From contig VBAR01000001.1 of the NCBI GenBank assembly GCA_005882315.1, forward strand, positions 2,429,736 to 2,493,735: a stretch of 64,000 nt of DNA. The letters are read 5' to 3'. Origin of the DNA: Bacteroidota bacterium (GTDB lineage Bacteria > Bacteroidota > Bacteroidia > Chitinophagales > Chitinophagaceae). A model generated the notes under the pieces. It ran no database searches, was not told the DNA's origin, and saw only the letters and a program-made list of their open reading frames with translations. Every line of letters begins with the position of its first letter. Positions within the stretch are counted from its first letter, which is position 1. Positions 36,291-44,611 of this stretch are shown here, in pieces. The position numbers and the translations under genes are program-made.

Positions 36291-36362
36291 TGCTGAATAG
36301 AAAACAGAAAGTACAAGAGTGCGACGCAACGGAAGCTTAATAGTAGCCCTGTTGCATGGCAC
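36291..36362 (+). repeat. Dispersed intergenic repeat, copy 3, with inverted arm
   Basis: Bases 36291-36317 are the inverted partner of 35511-35537. From 36311 the sequence GTACAAGAGTGCGACGCAAC and the AATAGTAG core match copy 1 (on the opposite strand) and copy 2. It fills most of the gap between the last tRNA and tuf, ending about 35 bp before the tuf ATG. Confidence 0.7.
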
Positions 36363-36397
36363 ATTATTTATAAAAACAACTTTTAAAACCGATAACA

Positions 36398-37585
36398 ATG
36401 TCAAAAGAGACCTTTAAGAGGGACAAACCCCACGTTAACGTTGGTACCATTGGCCATATCGACCACGGTAAAACAACACTTACTGCTGCCATCACAACCA
36501 TTCTTGCAAAGAGCGGTTTGGCAACAGCTAAAAAGTATGATGAAATTGATGCTGCACCTGAAGAAAAGGAACGTGGTATCACGATTAATACGGCCCACGT
36601 GGAGTATCAGACGAAGAACCGTCACTATGCTCACGTTGACTGTCCTGGTCACGCTGACTATGTAAAGAATATGATCACTGGTGCTGCACAAATGGACGGA
36701 GCAATCCTCGTTGTGGCTGCTACTGATGGTCCAATGCCTCAAACAAAAGAGCACATCCTGCTGGCACGCCAGGTTGGTGTACCCCGCATGGTTGTGTTTA
36801 TGAATAAAGTTGACCTGGTTGACGATCCAGAATTATTGGAACTTGTAGAAATGGAGATCCGTGAGCTATTGACTTTCTATGGTTTTGACGGTACGAATAC
36901 GCCGATCATTAAAGGTTCTGCAACTGGTGCGTTGGCTGGTGAAGAAAAATGGTTGGCTGCTATCGATGAACTGATGGCTGCAGTTGATACTTATATTCCG
37001 CTGCCTCCTCGTCCGGTTGATCAGCCGTTCCTGATGTCAGTTGAAGACGTATTCTCTATTACGGGTCGTGGTACTGTTGCTACTGGCCGTATTGAAAGAG
37101 GTCGTGTAAAAACTGGTGAACCTGTTGAGATCGTTGGTTTGATCGAAAAACCATTGACTTCAACTGTAACAGGTGTGGAAATGTTCCGTAAGATCCTTGA
37201 TGAAGGTGAAGCTGGTGATAACGCTGGTTTGCTACTTCGCGGTATTGAGAAAACTCAGATCCGTCGTGGTATGGTTATCGTTAAGCCTGGTTCTATTACT
37301 CCGCACACTGATTTCAAATGCGAAGTATACGTACTTAGCAAAGAAGAAGGTGGACGTCACACTCCTTTCTTCCAGAAATATCGTCCTCAGTTCTATTTCA
37401 GAACTACAGACGTAACAGGTGAGGTAGAATTACCAGCAGGTACCGAAATGGTTATGCCTGGTGATAACTGTACATTGACTGTAAAACTGATTCAGCCGAT
37501 TGCGATGGAAAAAGGTCTGAAATTTGCGATCCGTGAAGGTGGTCGTACAGTAGGTGCTGGTCAGGTGACTGAGATTTTAAAATAA
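36398..37585 (+). CDS. tuf: Elongation factor Tu
   Basis: The 395-residue GTPase delivers aminoacyl-tRNA to the ribosome. The G motifs are [10 protein letters not shown] (P-loop), the switch I region [19 protein letters not shown], and NKVD; domains II and III follow ([25 protein letters not shown]). Length and start are canonical. It lies downstream of the tRNA cluster with no evident terminator in between, so tRNA-tuf co-transcription is possible. The next unit is tRNA-Trp, secE and nusG. Confidence 0.99.
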   Translation: MSKETFKRDKPHVNVGTIGHIDHGKTTLTAAITTILAKSGLATAKKYDEIDAAPEEKERGITINTAHVEYQTKNRHYAHVDCPGHADYVKNMITGAAQMDGAILVVAATDGPMPQTKEHILLARQVGVPRMVVFMNKVDLVDDPELLELVEMEIRELLTFYGFDGTNTPIIKGSATGALAGEEKWLAAIDELMAAVDTYIPLPPRPVDQPFLMSVEDVFSITGRGTVATGRIERGRVKTGEPVEIVGLIEKPLTSTVTGVEMFRKILDEGEAGDNAGLLLRGIEKTQIRRGMVIVKPGSITPHTDFKCEVYVLSKEEGGRHTPFFQKYRPQFYFRTTDVTGEVELPAGTEMVMPGDNCTLTVKLIQPIAMEKGLKFAIREGGRTVGAGQVTEILK

Positions 37586-37591
37586 TCTTTA

Positions 37592-37599
37592 TATCTTTG
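37592..37599 (+). promoter_or_regulatory. Candidate -7 box for tRNA-Trp/secE/nusG
   Basis: TATCTTTG lies 7 bp after the tuf stop and 60 bp before tRNA-Trp. No good TTG element is placed upstream. A long-range inverted repeat, CAAAAGTCA (37606-37614) with 37644-37652, follows and may instead be a tuf 3' structure. Confidence 0.35.
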
Positions 37600-37658
37600 A
37601 TACTTCAAAAGTCATTGGTCCAAAGGAATTTCCGAACGGCCGGTGACTTTTGATTCTT

Positions 37659-37729
37659 ACGGGCATGGTGCAACGGTAGCATACGGGTCTCCAAAACCTT
37701 TGATCTGGGTTCGAATCCTAGTGCCCGTG
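37659..37729 (+). tRNA. tRNA-Trp (anticodon CCA)
   Basis: The acceptor ACGGGCA pairs with TGCCCGT. The anticodon loop CTCCAAA gives CCA. The anticodon stem (CGGGT/ACCTT) is weak, with one mismatch and one G-T pair. The position between tuf and secE is standard. Confidence 0.92.
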
Positions 37730-37761
37730 CTGATTAATTTTTTTTTGAAAAGGAAAATAAC

Positions 37762-37962
37762 ATGAACAAAATTTCAACTTATTTTAAAGAGAGCTACAAA
37801 GAGCTGATGGAAAAAGTAACCTGGCCTACATGGAGCCAGTTACAACAATCTACAATGATTGTATTGGGAGCAACATTAGTTATTACTGCTATTGTGTGGA
37901 TAATGGATTTTGCTTCTGGTGGTGTACTGAAATTTCTCTACAACCAATTATTTAAAAGCTAA
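37762..37962 (+). CDS. secE: Preprotein translocase subunit SecE
   Basis: The 66-residue protein has the amphipathic SecE segment SYKELMEKVTWPTWSQLQQS followed by one membrane helix (VLGATLVITAIVWIMDF). This is the minimal single-helix SecE that clamps SecY in the SecYEG channel. Its stop codon shares one base with the nusG start (TAATG), giving tight translational coupling. Confidence 0.95.
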   Translation: MNKISTYFKESYKELMEKVTWPTWSQLQQSTMIVLGATLVITAIVWIMDFASGGVLKFLYNQLFKS

Positions 37963-38543
37963 TGGAAACTACAGCAAATACAACACCTGTGCAGCAGGAG
38001 GAGACGAAGTGGTATGTGCTTCGTGTAGTGAGTGGTAAAGAACGTAAGGTGAAAGAATACCTTGATAAGGAGATAAGCCGCAGTAATTGGAATACAGTGG
38101 TAAAACAAGTTTTTTTACCGGTAGAAAAAGTATACAAAGTTGCTAATGGCAAAAAGGTAGTGAGAGAAAGAAACTATTACCCGGGTTATGTAATGGTGGA
38201 AATTCAGGAAGGAAAACTTTCTGATGATCTGCGTGACCTGATTAAGAATACAAACAGCGTTATTCATTTTCTTGGAAAAGAAAATCCTATTGCATTACGT
38301 AAAGCAGAGGTAAATAAGATGCTGGGTAAAATGGATGAGATGGCTGAAGTTGGTGGTGTAAGTATGAGTGAGCCATTTATCGTTGGCGAAACTATCAAGA
38401 TCATAGAAGGACCTTTCAATGACTTTAATGGTACGATTGAAGAAGTGAATGACGAGAAGAAAAAATTGAAAGTAACAGTAAAGATATTTGGCCGTTCTAC
38501 ACCTGTAGAACTTAACTACATGCAAGTAGAAAAGATTAGCTAA
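37962..38543 (+). CDS. nusG: Transcription termination/antitermination factor NusG
   Basis: The 193-residue protein has the NGN domain (KWYVLRVVSGKERKVKEYL, YYPGYVMVEI) and a C-terminal KOW domain (GETIKIIEGPFNDFNGTIEEV). NusG binds the RNA polymerase clamp, couples transcription to translation and affects pausing. Order secE-nusG-rplK is conserved in bacteria. A very strong hairpin terminator follows the gene, so the ribosomal operon downstream has its own promoter. Confidence 0.98.
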   Translation: METTANTTPVQQEETKWYVLRVVSGKERKVKEYLDKEISRSNWNTVVKQVFLPVEKVYKVANGKKVVRERNYYPGYVMVEIQEGKLSDDLRDLIKNTNSVIHFLGKENPIALRKAEVNKMLGKMDEMAEVGGVSMSEPFIVGETIKIIEGPFNDFNGTIEEVNDEKKKLKVTVKIFGRSTPVELNYMQVEKIS

Positions 38544-38563
38544 GGTTGGTTTTCAACTGATTG

Positions 38564-38600
38564 AGTCCCGTCCCGATAGCTATCGGGACGGGACTTTTTT
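38564..38600 (+). terminator. Terminator after nusG, built on a repeated palindrome
   Basis: A 16-bp perfect palindromic stem (38564-38595) is followed by T residues. Its core CCCGATAGCTATCGGG recurs at 40606-40619 between rplJ and rplL and, in part, after rplL. Confidence 0.9.
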
Positions 38601-38658
38601 ATTTCGGCTAAGACAAGAAATAGTTGCTTAAAATCTTCTGAAATACACTGCACACACC

Positions 38659-38666
38659 TATCTTTG
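38659..38666 (+). promoter_or_regulatory. Probable -7 box of the rplKAJL operon
   Basis: TATCTTTG, followed by CCGCCC, lies about 110 bp before the rplK ATG and directly downstream of the nusG terminator. The long leader it implies would contain the palindrome at 38728-38741. Confidence 0.5.
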
Positions 38667-38727
38667 CCGCCCAAATAAGTTCTTGGATATTCGCATTTGC
38701 GAGTTGACGAATTTGGAAGACTGAGTA

Positions 38728-38741
38728 TCCGCCGCGGCGGA
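38728..38741. repeat. GC-rich palindrome in the rplK leader
   Basis: TCCGCCGCGGCGGA is a perfect palindrome in an AT-rich leader, 34 bp before the rplK start. It could fold into a hairpin in the mRNA. It may be a dispersed palindromic repeat or part of a translational control site for L1; neither can be shown here. Confidence 0.55.
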
Positions 38742-38775
38742 GAAAAGTCGTTATCACCAATAAATCAAAAAAGAA

Positions 38776-39219
38776 ATGGCAAAAGAAATCACTGGCTATG
38801 TAAAGCTACAGTGCAAGGGTGGCCAGGCCAATCCTGCACCTCCGATCGGTCCGGCTTTGGGTTCCAAGGGTATTAATATCATGGAATTCTGTAAGCAGTT
38901 CAATGCAAGAACACAGGACAAAATGGGAAAAGTTATCCCTGTATTAATCACCGTTTATACTGACAAGAGTTTTGACTTTGTATTAAAAACTCCTCCCGCA
39001 GCTGTTCAGCTGATGGAAGCCGCAAAAATTCAGAAAGGTTCCAAAGAAAGCAACCGTGCAAAAGTTGGTAAAGTATCATGGGATCAGGTAAAAGCTATTG
39101 CTGAAGATAAAATGCCTGACCTGAACTGCTTTTCTATAGAAAGCGCCATGAAAATGGTTGCCGGTACTGCACGCAGCATGGGCCTGAATGTGGATGGTAA
39201 AGCTCCATGGGAAAATTAA
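38776..39219 (+). CDS. rplK: Ribosomal protein uL11
   Basis: The 147-residue protein has the L11 blocks [19 protein letters not shown] and the proline-rich helix-turn region, then [14 protein letters not shown] and the C-terminal rRNA-binding domain ([22 protein letters not shown]). It forms the GTPase-associated centre with 23S rRNA and the L10-L12 stalk. It is the first gene of rplKAJL. Confidence 0.99.
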   Translation: MAKEITGYVKLQCKGGQANPAPPIGPALGSKGINIMEFCKQFNARTQDKMGKVIPVLITVYTDKSFDFVLKTPPAAVQLMEAAKIQKGSKESNRAKVGKVSWDQVKAIAEDKMPDLNCFSIESAMKMVAGTARSMGLNVDGKAPWEN

Positions 39220-39244
39220 TTGATTACAGTTAAAACGAATTACA

Positions 39245-39940
39245 ATGGCATTCATCAGTAAAAAAAGAAAAGTTGCAAATACAAAAGTAGACGGCAACAA
39301 ATCATATTCATTAAAAGAAGCATCTGCATTAGTAAAACAAATTACTACCTGCAAATTTGATGCTTCAGTTGATCTTCATATCCGTTTGGGTGTGGATCCT
39401 AAAAAAGCTGACCAGGCGATCCGTGGTACAGTATCATTACCACACGGTACTGGTAAAACAAAAAAAGTATTAGTGCTTTGTCCTCCCGATAAAGAAGCAG
39501 AAGCTAAAGCAGCCGGCGCTGATTTCGTTGGGTTGGATGAGTATGTAACAAAGATCGAAGGCGGATGGGTTGACGTTGATGTTATCATCGCTACACCATC
39601 AGTAATGCCTAAGATCGGTAAACTGGGTAAAGTATTAGGCCCCCGTAACCTGATGCCGAATCCTAAGACTGGTACTGTTACTAACGATGTTGCAAATGCG
39701 ATCAATGATGTAAAGGGCGGTAAGATTGCTTTCAAGGTTGATAAAGTTGGTATCATCCATGCTTCTATCGGCCGTGTAAGTTTTACACCTGAAAAAATTG
39801 AAGCAAACAGCCATGAGTTACTGAACGCAATCATCAAAGCAAAACCATCATCTGCAAAAGGCACATACCTGAAAGGTATCAGCATGGCCAGCAGCATGAG
39901 CCCAGGTATTGTAATTGATACAAAAGGATTCGTTCATTAA
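39245..39940 (+). CDS. rplA: Ribosomal protein uL1
   Basis: The 231-residue protein contains the L1 signature [31 protein letters not shown] (residues about 117-147) and the N-terminal [17 protein letters not shown]1 forms the mobile stalk near the ribosomal E site and in many bacteria represses its own operon by binding the rplK leader. It lies 25 bp after rplK. Confidence 0.98.
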   Translation: MAFISKKRKVANTKVDGNKSYSLKEASALVKQITTCKFDASVDLHIRLGVDPKKADQAIRGTVSLPHGTGKTKKVLVLCPPDKEAEAKAAGADFVGLDEYVTKIEGGWVDVDVIIATPSVMPKIGKLGKVLGPRNLMPNPKTGTVTNDVANAINDVKGGKIAFKVDKVGIIHASIGRVSFTPEKIEANSHELLNAIIKAKPSSAKGTYLKGISMASSMSPGIVIDTKGFVH

Positions 39941-39949
39941 ACCCCCAAA

Positions 39950-39963
39950 CCCCCTAAAGGGGG
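39950..39963. repeat. C/G palindrome after rplA
   Basis: CCCCCTAAAGGGGG forms a 5-bp hairpin 9 bp after the rplA stop, followed by CTTTTG. This is a common style of Bacteroidota intergenic palindrome; it may attenuate transcription or stabilise the mRNA end. Confidence 0.55.
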
Positions 39964-40006
39964 CTTTTGAAGAAACAATTAATTCGAAAAGTCAAAACAT
40001 AATAAA

Positions 40007-40525
40007 ATGACTAAAGAACAAAAAAATGAAGTGATAGAAGTGTTGAAAGGAAAATTTTCCCAGTATAACAATTTCTATATTGCCGATACAGAATCATTGA
40101 CAGTTGCACAAGTGGTAAAACTGCGTCGTGTTTGTTTTAATAAGCATGTAGAAATGAAAGTGGCTAAGAATACGCTTATTAAAAAAGCATTGGAATCCCT
40201 GGACAGCGAAAAATATGCAGGTATGTATGATTCATTGCATAAAGTAACTGCGTTGATGTTTTCTGAAAATCCGAAAGAACCAGCTCTTATCATCAGTGCT
40301 TTTCGTAAAGAAAGCAATACTGAAAAGCCTGTATTGAAAGCTGCATTCATCAATGGTGATGTGTATATGGGTAATGATCAGTTAGTAGCCTTAACGAAGA
40401 TCAAAACGAAGAATGAACTGATCGGAGAAGTGATCGGCTTGTTGCAATCACCAGCGAAGAGAGTGCTAGCTGCGTTATTGCAGAATGCTGAGAAGAAAGC
40501 AACAGAAGCTGCTCCGGCAGAATAA
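40007..40525 (+). CDS. rplJ: Ribosomal protein uL10
   Basis: The 172-residue protein begins MTKEQKNEVIEVLKGKFSQY with the uL10 rRNA-binding domain (VKLRRVCFNKHVEMKVAKNTLIKKAL). Its C-terminal helix (LLQSPAKRVLAALLQNAEKKA) anchors L7/L12 dimers. It lies 66 bp after rplA, with a palindrome in between, and 128 bp before rplL. Confidence 0.97.
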   Translation: MTKEQKNEVIEVLKGKFSQYNNFYIADTESLTVAQVVKLRRVCFNKHVEMKVAKNTLIKKALESLDSEKYAGMYDSLHKVTALMFSENPKEPALIISAFRKESNTEKPVLKAAFINGDVYMGNDQLVALTKIKTKNELIGEVIGLLQSPAKRVLAALLQNAEKKATEAAPAE

Positions 40526-40603
40526 TTAGTGAATTAGCAGATGTGCGGATCAGCACATTGGCAATTATAAATAAACAATTTTTTTAATCAACCGTCGGAT
40601 CCG

Positions 40604-40621
40604 TCCCGATAGCTATCGGGA
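40604..40621. repeat. Palindrome between rplJ and rplL
   Basis: TCCCGATAGCTATCGGGA is the same core as the nusG terminator but has no T run, so it should not stop transcription. It may be an RNA processing or stabilising element, allowing extra rplL expression. A partial copy lies just after the rplL stop (around 41033-41047). Confidence 0.65.
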
Positions 40622-40653
40622 GTGGAAGAGAAGACGGGAAAAATTTAAATCAA

Positions 40654-41031
40654 ATGGCAGACGTAAAAGCATTAGCTGAAAATTTAGTAAGCTTAACAGT
40701 AAAAGAAGTTCAGGAATTAGCTGATTTCTTAAAATCAGAATATGGTATCGAGCCAGCTGCAGCTGCAGTAGTAGTTTCTGCTGGTGGCGAAGGTGGTGGC
40801 GCAGCCGCTGTTGAAGAAAAAACTGCATTCAATGTAGTATTGAAAAGCGGTGGTGCTTCTAAACTGAACGTAGTTAAGATCGTAAAAGATCTGACTGGTT
40901 TAGGACTGAAAGAAGCAAAAGAAATGGTAGACGGTGCACCTAAGAACATAAAAGAAGGCATTTCTAAAGCAGAAGCTGAAGATATCGTCAACAGGCTGAA
41001 AGAAGCAGGTGCCGATGTTGAGATCGCTTAA
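40654..41031 (+). CDS. rplL: Ribosomal protein bL12 (L7/L12)
   Basis: The 125-residue acidic protein has an N-terminal dimer domain ([21 protein letters not shown]), an Ala/Gly-rich hinge ([19 protein letters not shown]) and the C-terminal factor-binding domain ([20 protein letters not shown]). It recruits translation GTPases to the ribosome. It is the last gene of the operon, with a terminator after it. rpoB is not next: about 5.7 kb of unrelated genes intervene. Confidence 0.99.
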   Translation: MADVKALAENLVSLTVKEVQELADFLKSEYGIEPAAAAVVVSAGGEGGGAAAVEEKTAFNVVLKSGGASKLNVVKIVKDLTGLGLKEAKEMVDGAPKNIKEGISKAEAEDIVNRLKEAGADVEIA

Positions 41032-41067
41032 TCTGATAGCTATCGGATCTTCACTGATAATTAATTC

Positions 41068-41098
41068 AAAGCCTTTCCCTAGCGGAGAGGCTTTTTTA
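41068..41098 (+). terminator. Terminator after rplL
   Basis: A stem with one G-U pair (41068-41078 against 41084-41094), a five-base loop and a T run lie 37 bp after rplL. It separates the ribosomal operon from the following accessory region. From here to 41297 only a small TTTTCCC/GGGAAAA hairpin (41120-41136) is seen. Confidence 0.8.
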
Positions 41099-41297
41099 TT
41101 TCAAAGCATGCCCTATAAATTTTCCCGTTGGGAAAAAACTTACCCTGTCATTCAGGAGTCATTGGTTGGACAGTAAAAATGTTGATGTTACAAAACCCTT
41201 CCTATATAAAGGTTTTTTATTTTCTATTGCCCAAAGCCTAAAGGGATGATATTTAATTGATGTTTAATCAGGGTACGTCTTTTGCAACATTCCCTTT

Positions 41298-41819
41298 ATG
41301 CGTATCATATTTACAATATTAATCCTGCTACCAACTGTGTTATTTGGACAAACCAATTTTGCAAAGCAATTGGATGACTTAGTAAAGGATTCAACAAATT
41401 ATTTTAAGAGCTTTAAAAGTAATTTCAAAGAAAGAAGATTCACAGAAGCTTCCCCTGATTCGATCTTTTATACAAGTGGTTCATTGGACGGCACCTCTAA
41501 TAATGAGTTGCTGATCTCGGCTGGTGAATCGATCTATATGGCAGATGTAGCAGATTCATTAAATGAAAATGATGGTAAAGCAATTGTTGATGAATGGCGG
41601 GATAAAATAAATTTTCTGCTTGGTAGCGGTTTTATAATAGAAGATGTAAAAACAATAGAAGATCATCCTTCCAAATACGGATGGAACTTTACAAAAGGAA
41701 ATCTCACAATTAATATTGGCCTGTTCCCACATAAAAAGAATGCAAATCTCAACTGGATAGGATTGGCTGTTTCTGTCTTTGAAGATGAAGAAACAGGACT
41801 GGCTACTAAAAATGATTAA
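41298..41819 (+). CDS. Uncharacterised secreted protein
   Basis: I do not recognise this 173-residue protein. It has a signal peptide (MRIIFTILILLPTVLFG, cut before QTNFA) and a polar mature part with no clear catalytic motif. The middle (LISAGESIYMADVADSLNEND) and the end (WNFTKGNLTINIGLFPHKKN) suggest a small mixed alpha/beta periplasmic domain. It is the first gene of the region between rplL and rpoB and ends 5 bp from the convergent regulator gene. Confidence 0.65.
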   Translation: MRIIFTILILLPTVLFGQTNFAKQLDDLVKDSTNYFKSFKSNFKERRFTEASPDSIFYTSGSLDGTSNNELLISAGESIYMADVADSLNENDGKAIVDEWRDKINFLLGSGFIIEDVKTIEDHPSKYGWNFTKGNLTINIGLFPHKKNANLNWIGLAVSVFEDEETGLATKND

Positions 41820-41824
41820 ACGAG

Positions 41825-42205
41825 TCAGAAGGGTGCAATTTTCTTTACTAGTTTTTCAAGTTTTATCAATCTTTTTTCTAGTTCTTGTATCCTTTGCTGT
41901 AACGCATTACTTATTTCGTTTACATCGCCTTCATCTTCCACTAAACTAAGCTTCTCGGATTCTAATGTGGAATATCTGGTTATTTTCTTTGGCTTAACAT
42001 GGTGCTTTGATTGATCAGTAAATAATAAATCATCTATTGACATTTCAAACAACTTGGCTATTTTAATCAAATCATCAAATCCAGGCACACTTCGCCCATT
42101 TTCATAATTGCTCCAGGTTGAAACGCTAAATCCTTCAATTTCAGACTGCTTCCAGCCTTTGGATTTTCTTAAGACCTCGCAGTTTTTAGCAAAAAGTGTA
42201 TTCAT
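41825..42205 (-). CDS. XRE-family HTH transcriptional regulator with coiled-coil tail
   Basis: The 126-residue protein has an N-terminal helix-turn-helix (NCEVLRKSKGWKQSEIEGFSVSTWSNYENGRSVPGFDDLIKIAKLF) of the Cro/C1-Xre type. Residues about 85-124 (EISNALQQRIQELEKRLIKLEKLVKKIA) form a clear heptad coiled coil, probably for dimerisation. It is transcribed away from the lipoprotein pair at 42323. The shared gap holds palindromic TTGTA...TACAA sites that it may bind, so it probably represses itself and the lipoprotein genes; this is inference. Confidence 0.85.
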   Translation of the reverse strand: MNTLFAKNCEVLRKSKGWKQSEIEGFSVSTWSNYENGRSVPGFDDLIKIAKLFEMSIDDLLFTDQSKHHVKPKKITRYSTLESEKLSLVEDEGDVNEISNALQQRIQELEKRLIKLEKLVKKIAPF

Positions 42206-42223
42206 TTTGAAAATGTGAATAAA

Positions 42224-42279
42224 TTGTAATTACAAATAATATGTATTTACAATTTATTTTAATTAGTATTGTATTACAA
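42224..42279. promoter_or_regulatory. Candidate operators for the XRE regulator
   Basis: TTGTAATTACAA (42224-42235) is a perfect palindrome and TTGTATTACAA (42269-42279) a near copy with odd centre. A further TACAA half-site lies at 42248-42252. They lie in the AT-rich gap between the divergent regulator and lipoprotein genes. Confidence 0.5.
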
Positions 42280-42322
42280 TATAATTTTTTTAAACCATTT
42301 TCTTAACCTCAAAACTTAAAGT

Positions 42323-43468
42323 ATGAAAACAAAAATCAATTCAAATGCATTATTTGTTATTGGATGTCTCTTCTTCACATTAAGTTGTAAAAAGGAATCA
42401 AACATCGAAAAACCTCCTGGTAACCTAACTACTTTAAATGAAAAAGTAAAGTCGTGGTATGATAACCAAAATTCAAGTCTTGCAAAAAAAAGAAATGAAT
42501 ATCTTTTATGGAAAGAAACTCGACAAATTGAATCGGGAATTAATATCACGCCGATCAAAATCGGAGATATCGAGATAGGCGATAATAACAAGGTTTATAA
42601 AATTCTATTAACCAAGGAAAATGAAAAAGGTGATATAATTTCAGGAAGCTATATCTATTATGTTCCAAATGGGAATAGCCAAAATCTTCAAATACAGGAA
42701 ATGAATTTGCTAGTTGCTTCAAAAACATCAACTCAAAATAAATTTTCAGGAGCAGTTTTAAAATACGAAATAAATTATAAATTAATTGAAGCAAAAACCT
42801 ATTATAATGGGCAGATTGAATATGACCAAGTAAAGTTGATATCAAAGAGCGATGGCAAATCAAATGAGATTTCTTCTTTTGCAGAAATTCCTTGTGGTGT
42901 ATGTATTGATTGGTATCTCCAAACATATGATATAGATACAGGTGAAATTTTAAGTGAAATATATTTATTTACTGAGTGTGGTCATAATGGTTGTGAAGGC
43001 GGAGGAGGTGGTGGAAATGGAGGTAGTGTGCCGCAATCTGTTTATAATGGGTTAATGACTCTTGTAAACAGTATTGTTGTATCAAATGAAACAAAAAGCA
43101 TAACAACTTTAAGCGAAACTCCAGAACAAAAAATAAAAAAATTGGAATGGAAACTCCTCAAAGGAATTGGATGGTATATTTATAGTTGGGAAAAAGGAAC
43201 TCAAGTTAAAGTTGCTAGTCAAGACCGAAGTACGCAATGGCAATGGCATTCTATAACTCATGAAGGTTCCGCTAAAGTAGGAGTAATAGTCGGGGGTTCT
43301 GTATCACATAATATTACCTATTGGAATGCAATCCTTGGACTTTATAATGCCATAGTTGATGTTCAACTCTCTGTTACCTGCTCGGTGGGATGGAGAGGAT
43401 CACCTATAAGCTATGATCTTACCTATTCCTGTCAGAAAAATTTTAATGTTAATGAATCATATGAATAA
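42323..43468 (+). CDS. Uncharacterised lipoprotein with Cys-rich segment and poly-Gly linker
   Basis: The 381-residue protein has a lipoprotein signal (LFVIGCLFFTLSC, Cys22). The N-terminal part starts with a helical region (LNEKVKSWYDNQNSSLAKKRNEYLLWKE). A middle segment has paired cysteines (CGVCIDWYLQ, TECGHNGC) followed by GGGGGGNGGS, a flexible linker. The C-terminal domain has VIVGGSVSHNITYWN and a CSVGWRGSPISYDLTYSC pair. I know no family with certainty; the Cys-Gly-linker style is seen in Bacteroidota surface lipoproteins. It overlaps the next gene by 8 bp and is divergent from the XRE regulator. Confidence 0.65.
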   Translation: MKTKINSNALFVIGCLFFTLSCKKESNIEKPPGNLTTLNEKVKSWYDNQNSSLAKKRNEYLLWKETRQIESGINITPIKIGDIEIGDNNKVYKILLTKENEKGDIISGSYIYYVPNGNSQNLQIQEMNLLVASKTSTQNKFSGAVLKYEINYKLIEAKTYYNGQIEYDQVKLISKSDGKSNEISSFAEIPCGVCIDWYLQTYDIDTGEILSEIYLFTECGHNGCEGGGGGGNGGSVPQSVYNGLMTLVNSIVVSNETKSITTLSETPEQKIKKLEWKLLKGIGWYIYSWEKGTQVKVASQDRSTQWQWHSITHEGSAKVGVIVGGSVSHNITYWNAILGLYNAIVDVQLSVTCSVGWRGSPISYDLTYSCQKNFNVNESYE

Positions 43469-44240
43469 TTCATTTAATTGCCTTAAAAATTTAGCCAGGG
43501 TAACAATAGCATTTACCCTGGCCATTATTCTTTTAAATTGCTCTTTCAGAAATAAAGATCGAATCAAAGATTCAAATCGTTTTTTATTGATTTTAAATTT
43601 TCCAGTCGTTCAGCTTGATGGTAAATTGTTAAATTTAACAGACAGTATTTTTATTACCTTCGATCGTACAACAATTATATATCAACTTCCCTCACATCAC
43701 AGTATTGAGGATGATGAAAAAATATTGTTTCAAGAATTGAGATATTCTGGATTTGTATTTAATAGGGATGATAAATTTGGGTATTTTTTTAATTCAATAA
43801 ATGATTCAATTGGGAAAAAAACATCTGTAGATTCAATTTTGAAAATAAAGGCTTTTGGCTTTTTGGATATATATGATGTTATTAAGGAGAGTAAATTAGA
43901 GTCATCATATACTAACCCCCAAAACCATACTTTAACCCAAGTCTATTCATCAAAAAAAATCGTGGATGAATCATACAACGATACTAGCTATTTATATTTT
44001 AATAAAAGAAATCCATTAATTGATTTACCTTTTTCTAAAAAAATAGATAGTGTTATGAATCTTAGTTTGTTTAAAGCTAGATTTTTATTCAACGAAAGAT
44101 ATTCAGAGTTGTACAAAATCAAAGTGCCAAAAAGAGATATAACAATTGATCTTATTAAAATGAAGAATGAAATATCATCGGAGGCAAAATCTTTTTTGCA
44201 CTTATTTAAATCGAAGATCAAGAAAAATGAATTGAATTAA
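43461..44240 (+). CDS. Uncharacterised lipoprotein, coupled to the previous gene
   Basis: The start at 43461 gives 259 residues and a proper lipoprotein signal (IAFTLAIILLNCSF); ATGs at 43452 and 43446 are possible alternatives. The ATG overlaps the stop of the preceding lipoprotein gene, so the two are translated in a coupled way and probably act together. The mature part is lysine- and serine-rich and AT-rich in codon use, with no recognised motif. This base use, compared with neighbouring ribosomal genes, fits recent acquisition. A role as immunity or partner protein to the upstream lipoprotein is possible but unsupported. Confidence 0.6.
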   Translation: MNNSFNCLKNLARVTIAFTLAIILLNCSFRNKDRIKDSNRFLLILNFPVVQLDGKLLNLTDSIFITFDRTTIIYQLPSHHSIEDDEKILFQELRYSGFVFNRDDKFGYFFNSINDSIGKKTSVDSILKIKAFGFLDIYDVIKESKLESSYTNPQNHTLTQVYSSKKIVDESYNDTSYLYFNKRNPLIDLPFSKKIDSVMNLSLFKARFLFNERYSELYKIKVPKRDITIDLIKMKNEISSEAKSFLHLFKSKIKKNELN

Positions 44241-44267
44241 AAACGCTTCAAATCTTAATTAGAAGAA

Positions 44268-44436
44268 CTATTTAATGACAAGATAAGCCTCAATCTTCCT
44301 ATAAATTTCCTCCGTCACCGCCATCACTTTCTTCACATCTTCCACTTTGGAAAATAATCCATGTTCATTTCTATAAGCAACAATAGGATTAGCTACTCTG
44401 TATTTGATATAGGGATGTGCTTTTACTTCCTCCACC
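44268..44436 (-). pseudogene. Truncated duplicate of the 3' end of the ComEA-like gene
   Basis: Bases 44281-44436 match 45523-45677 closely over about 155 bp, in the same orientation. The minus strand reads VKAHPYIKYRVANPIV then a last HhH segment to a stop at 44268, equivalent to the final 55 residues or so of the protein encoded at 45513-46484. There is no start or upstream part, so it is a remnant. The rest of the gap 44241-44611 holds no gene that I can support. Confidence 0.8.
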
Positions 44437-44611
44437 AAAGAACCAGCTCATTAGCGGCAGTATCTATGAATAGCAGATACATCTCTATTCTAATTAGCTA
44501 CATTTTACAGCAATTCTTTTGCAGTTCGCCGGCATAAAATTTTAAACGACAAAATGGGATTGCATCTTTGATCTATCAAATTAAAAAAATAAAAAGCAAA
44601 AAAACAAAACA

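Noticed and set aside
39376-39897. Open frame of 173 codons antisense to rplA.
   Set aside because: It mirrors a highly conserved ribosomal gene; no promoter or start signal supports it.
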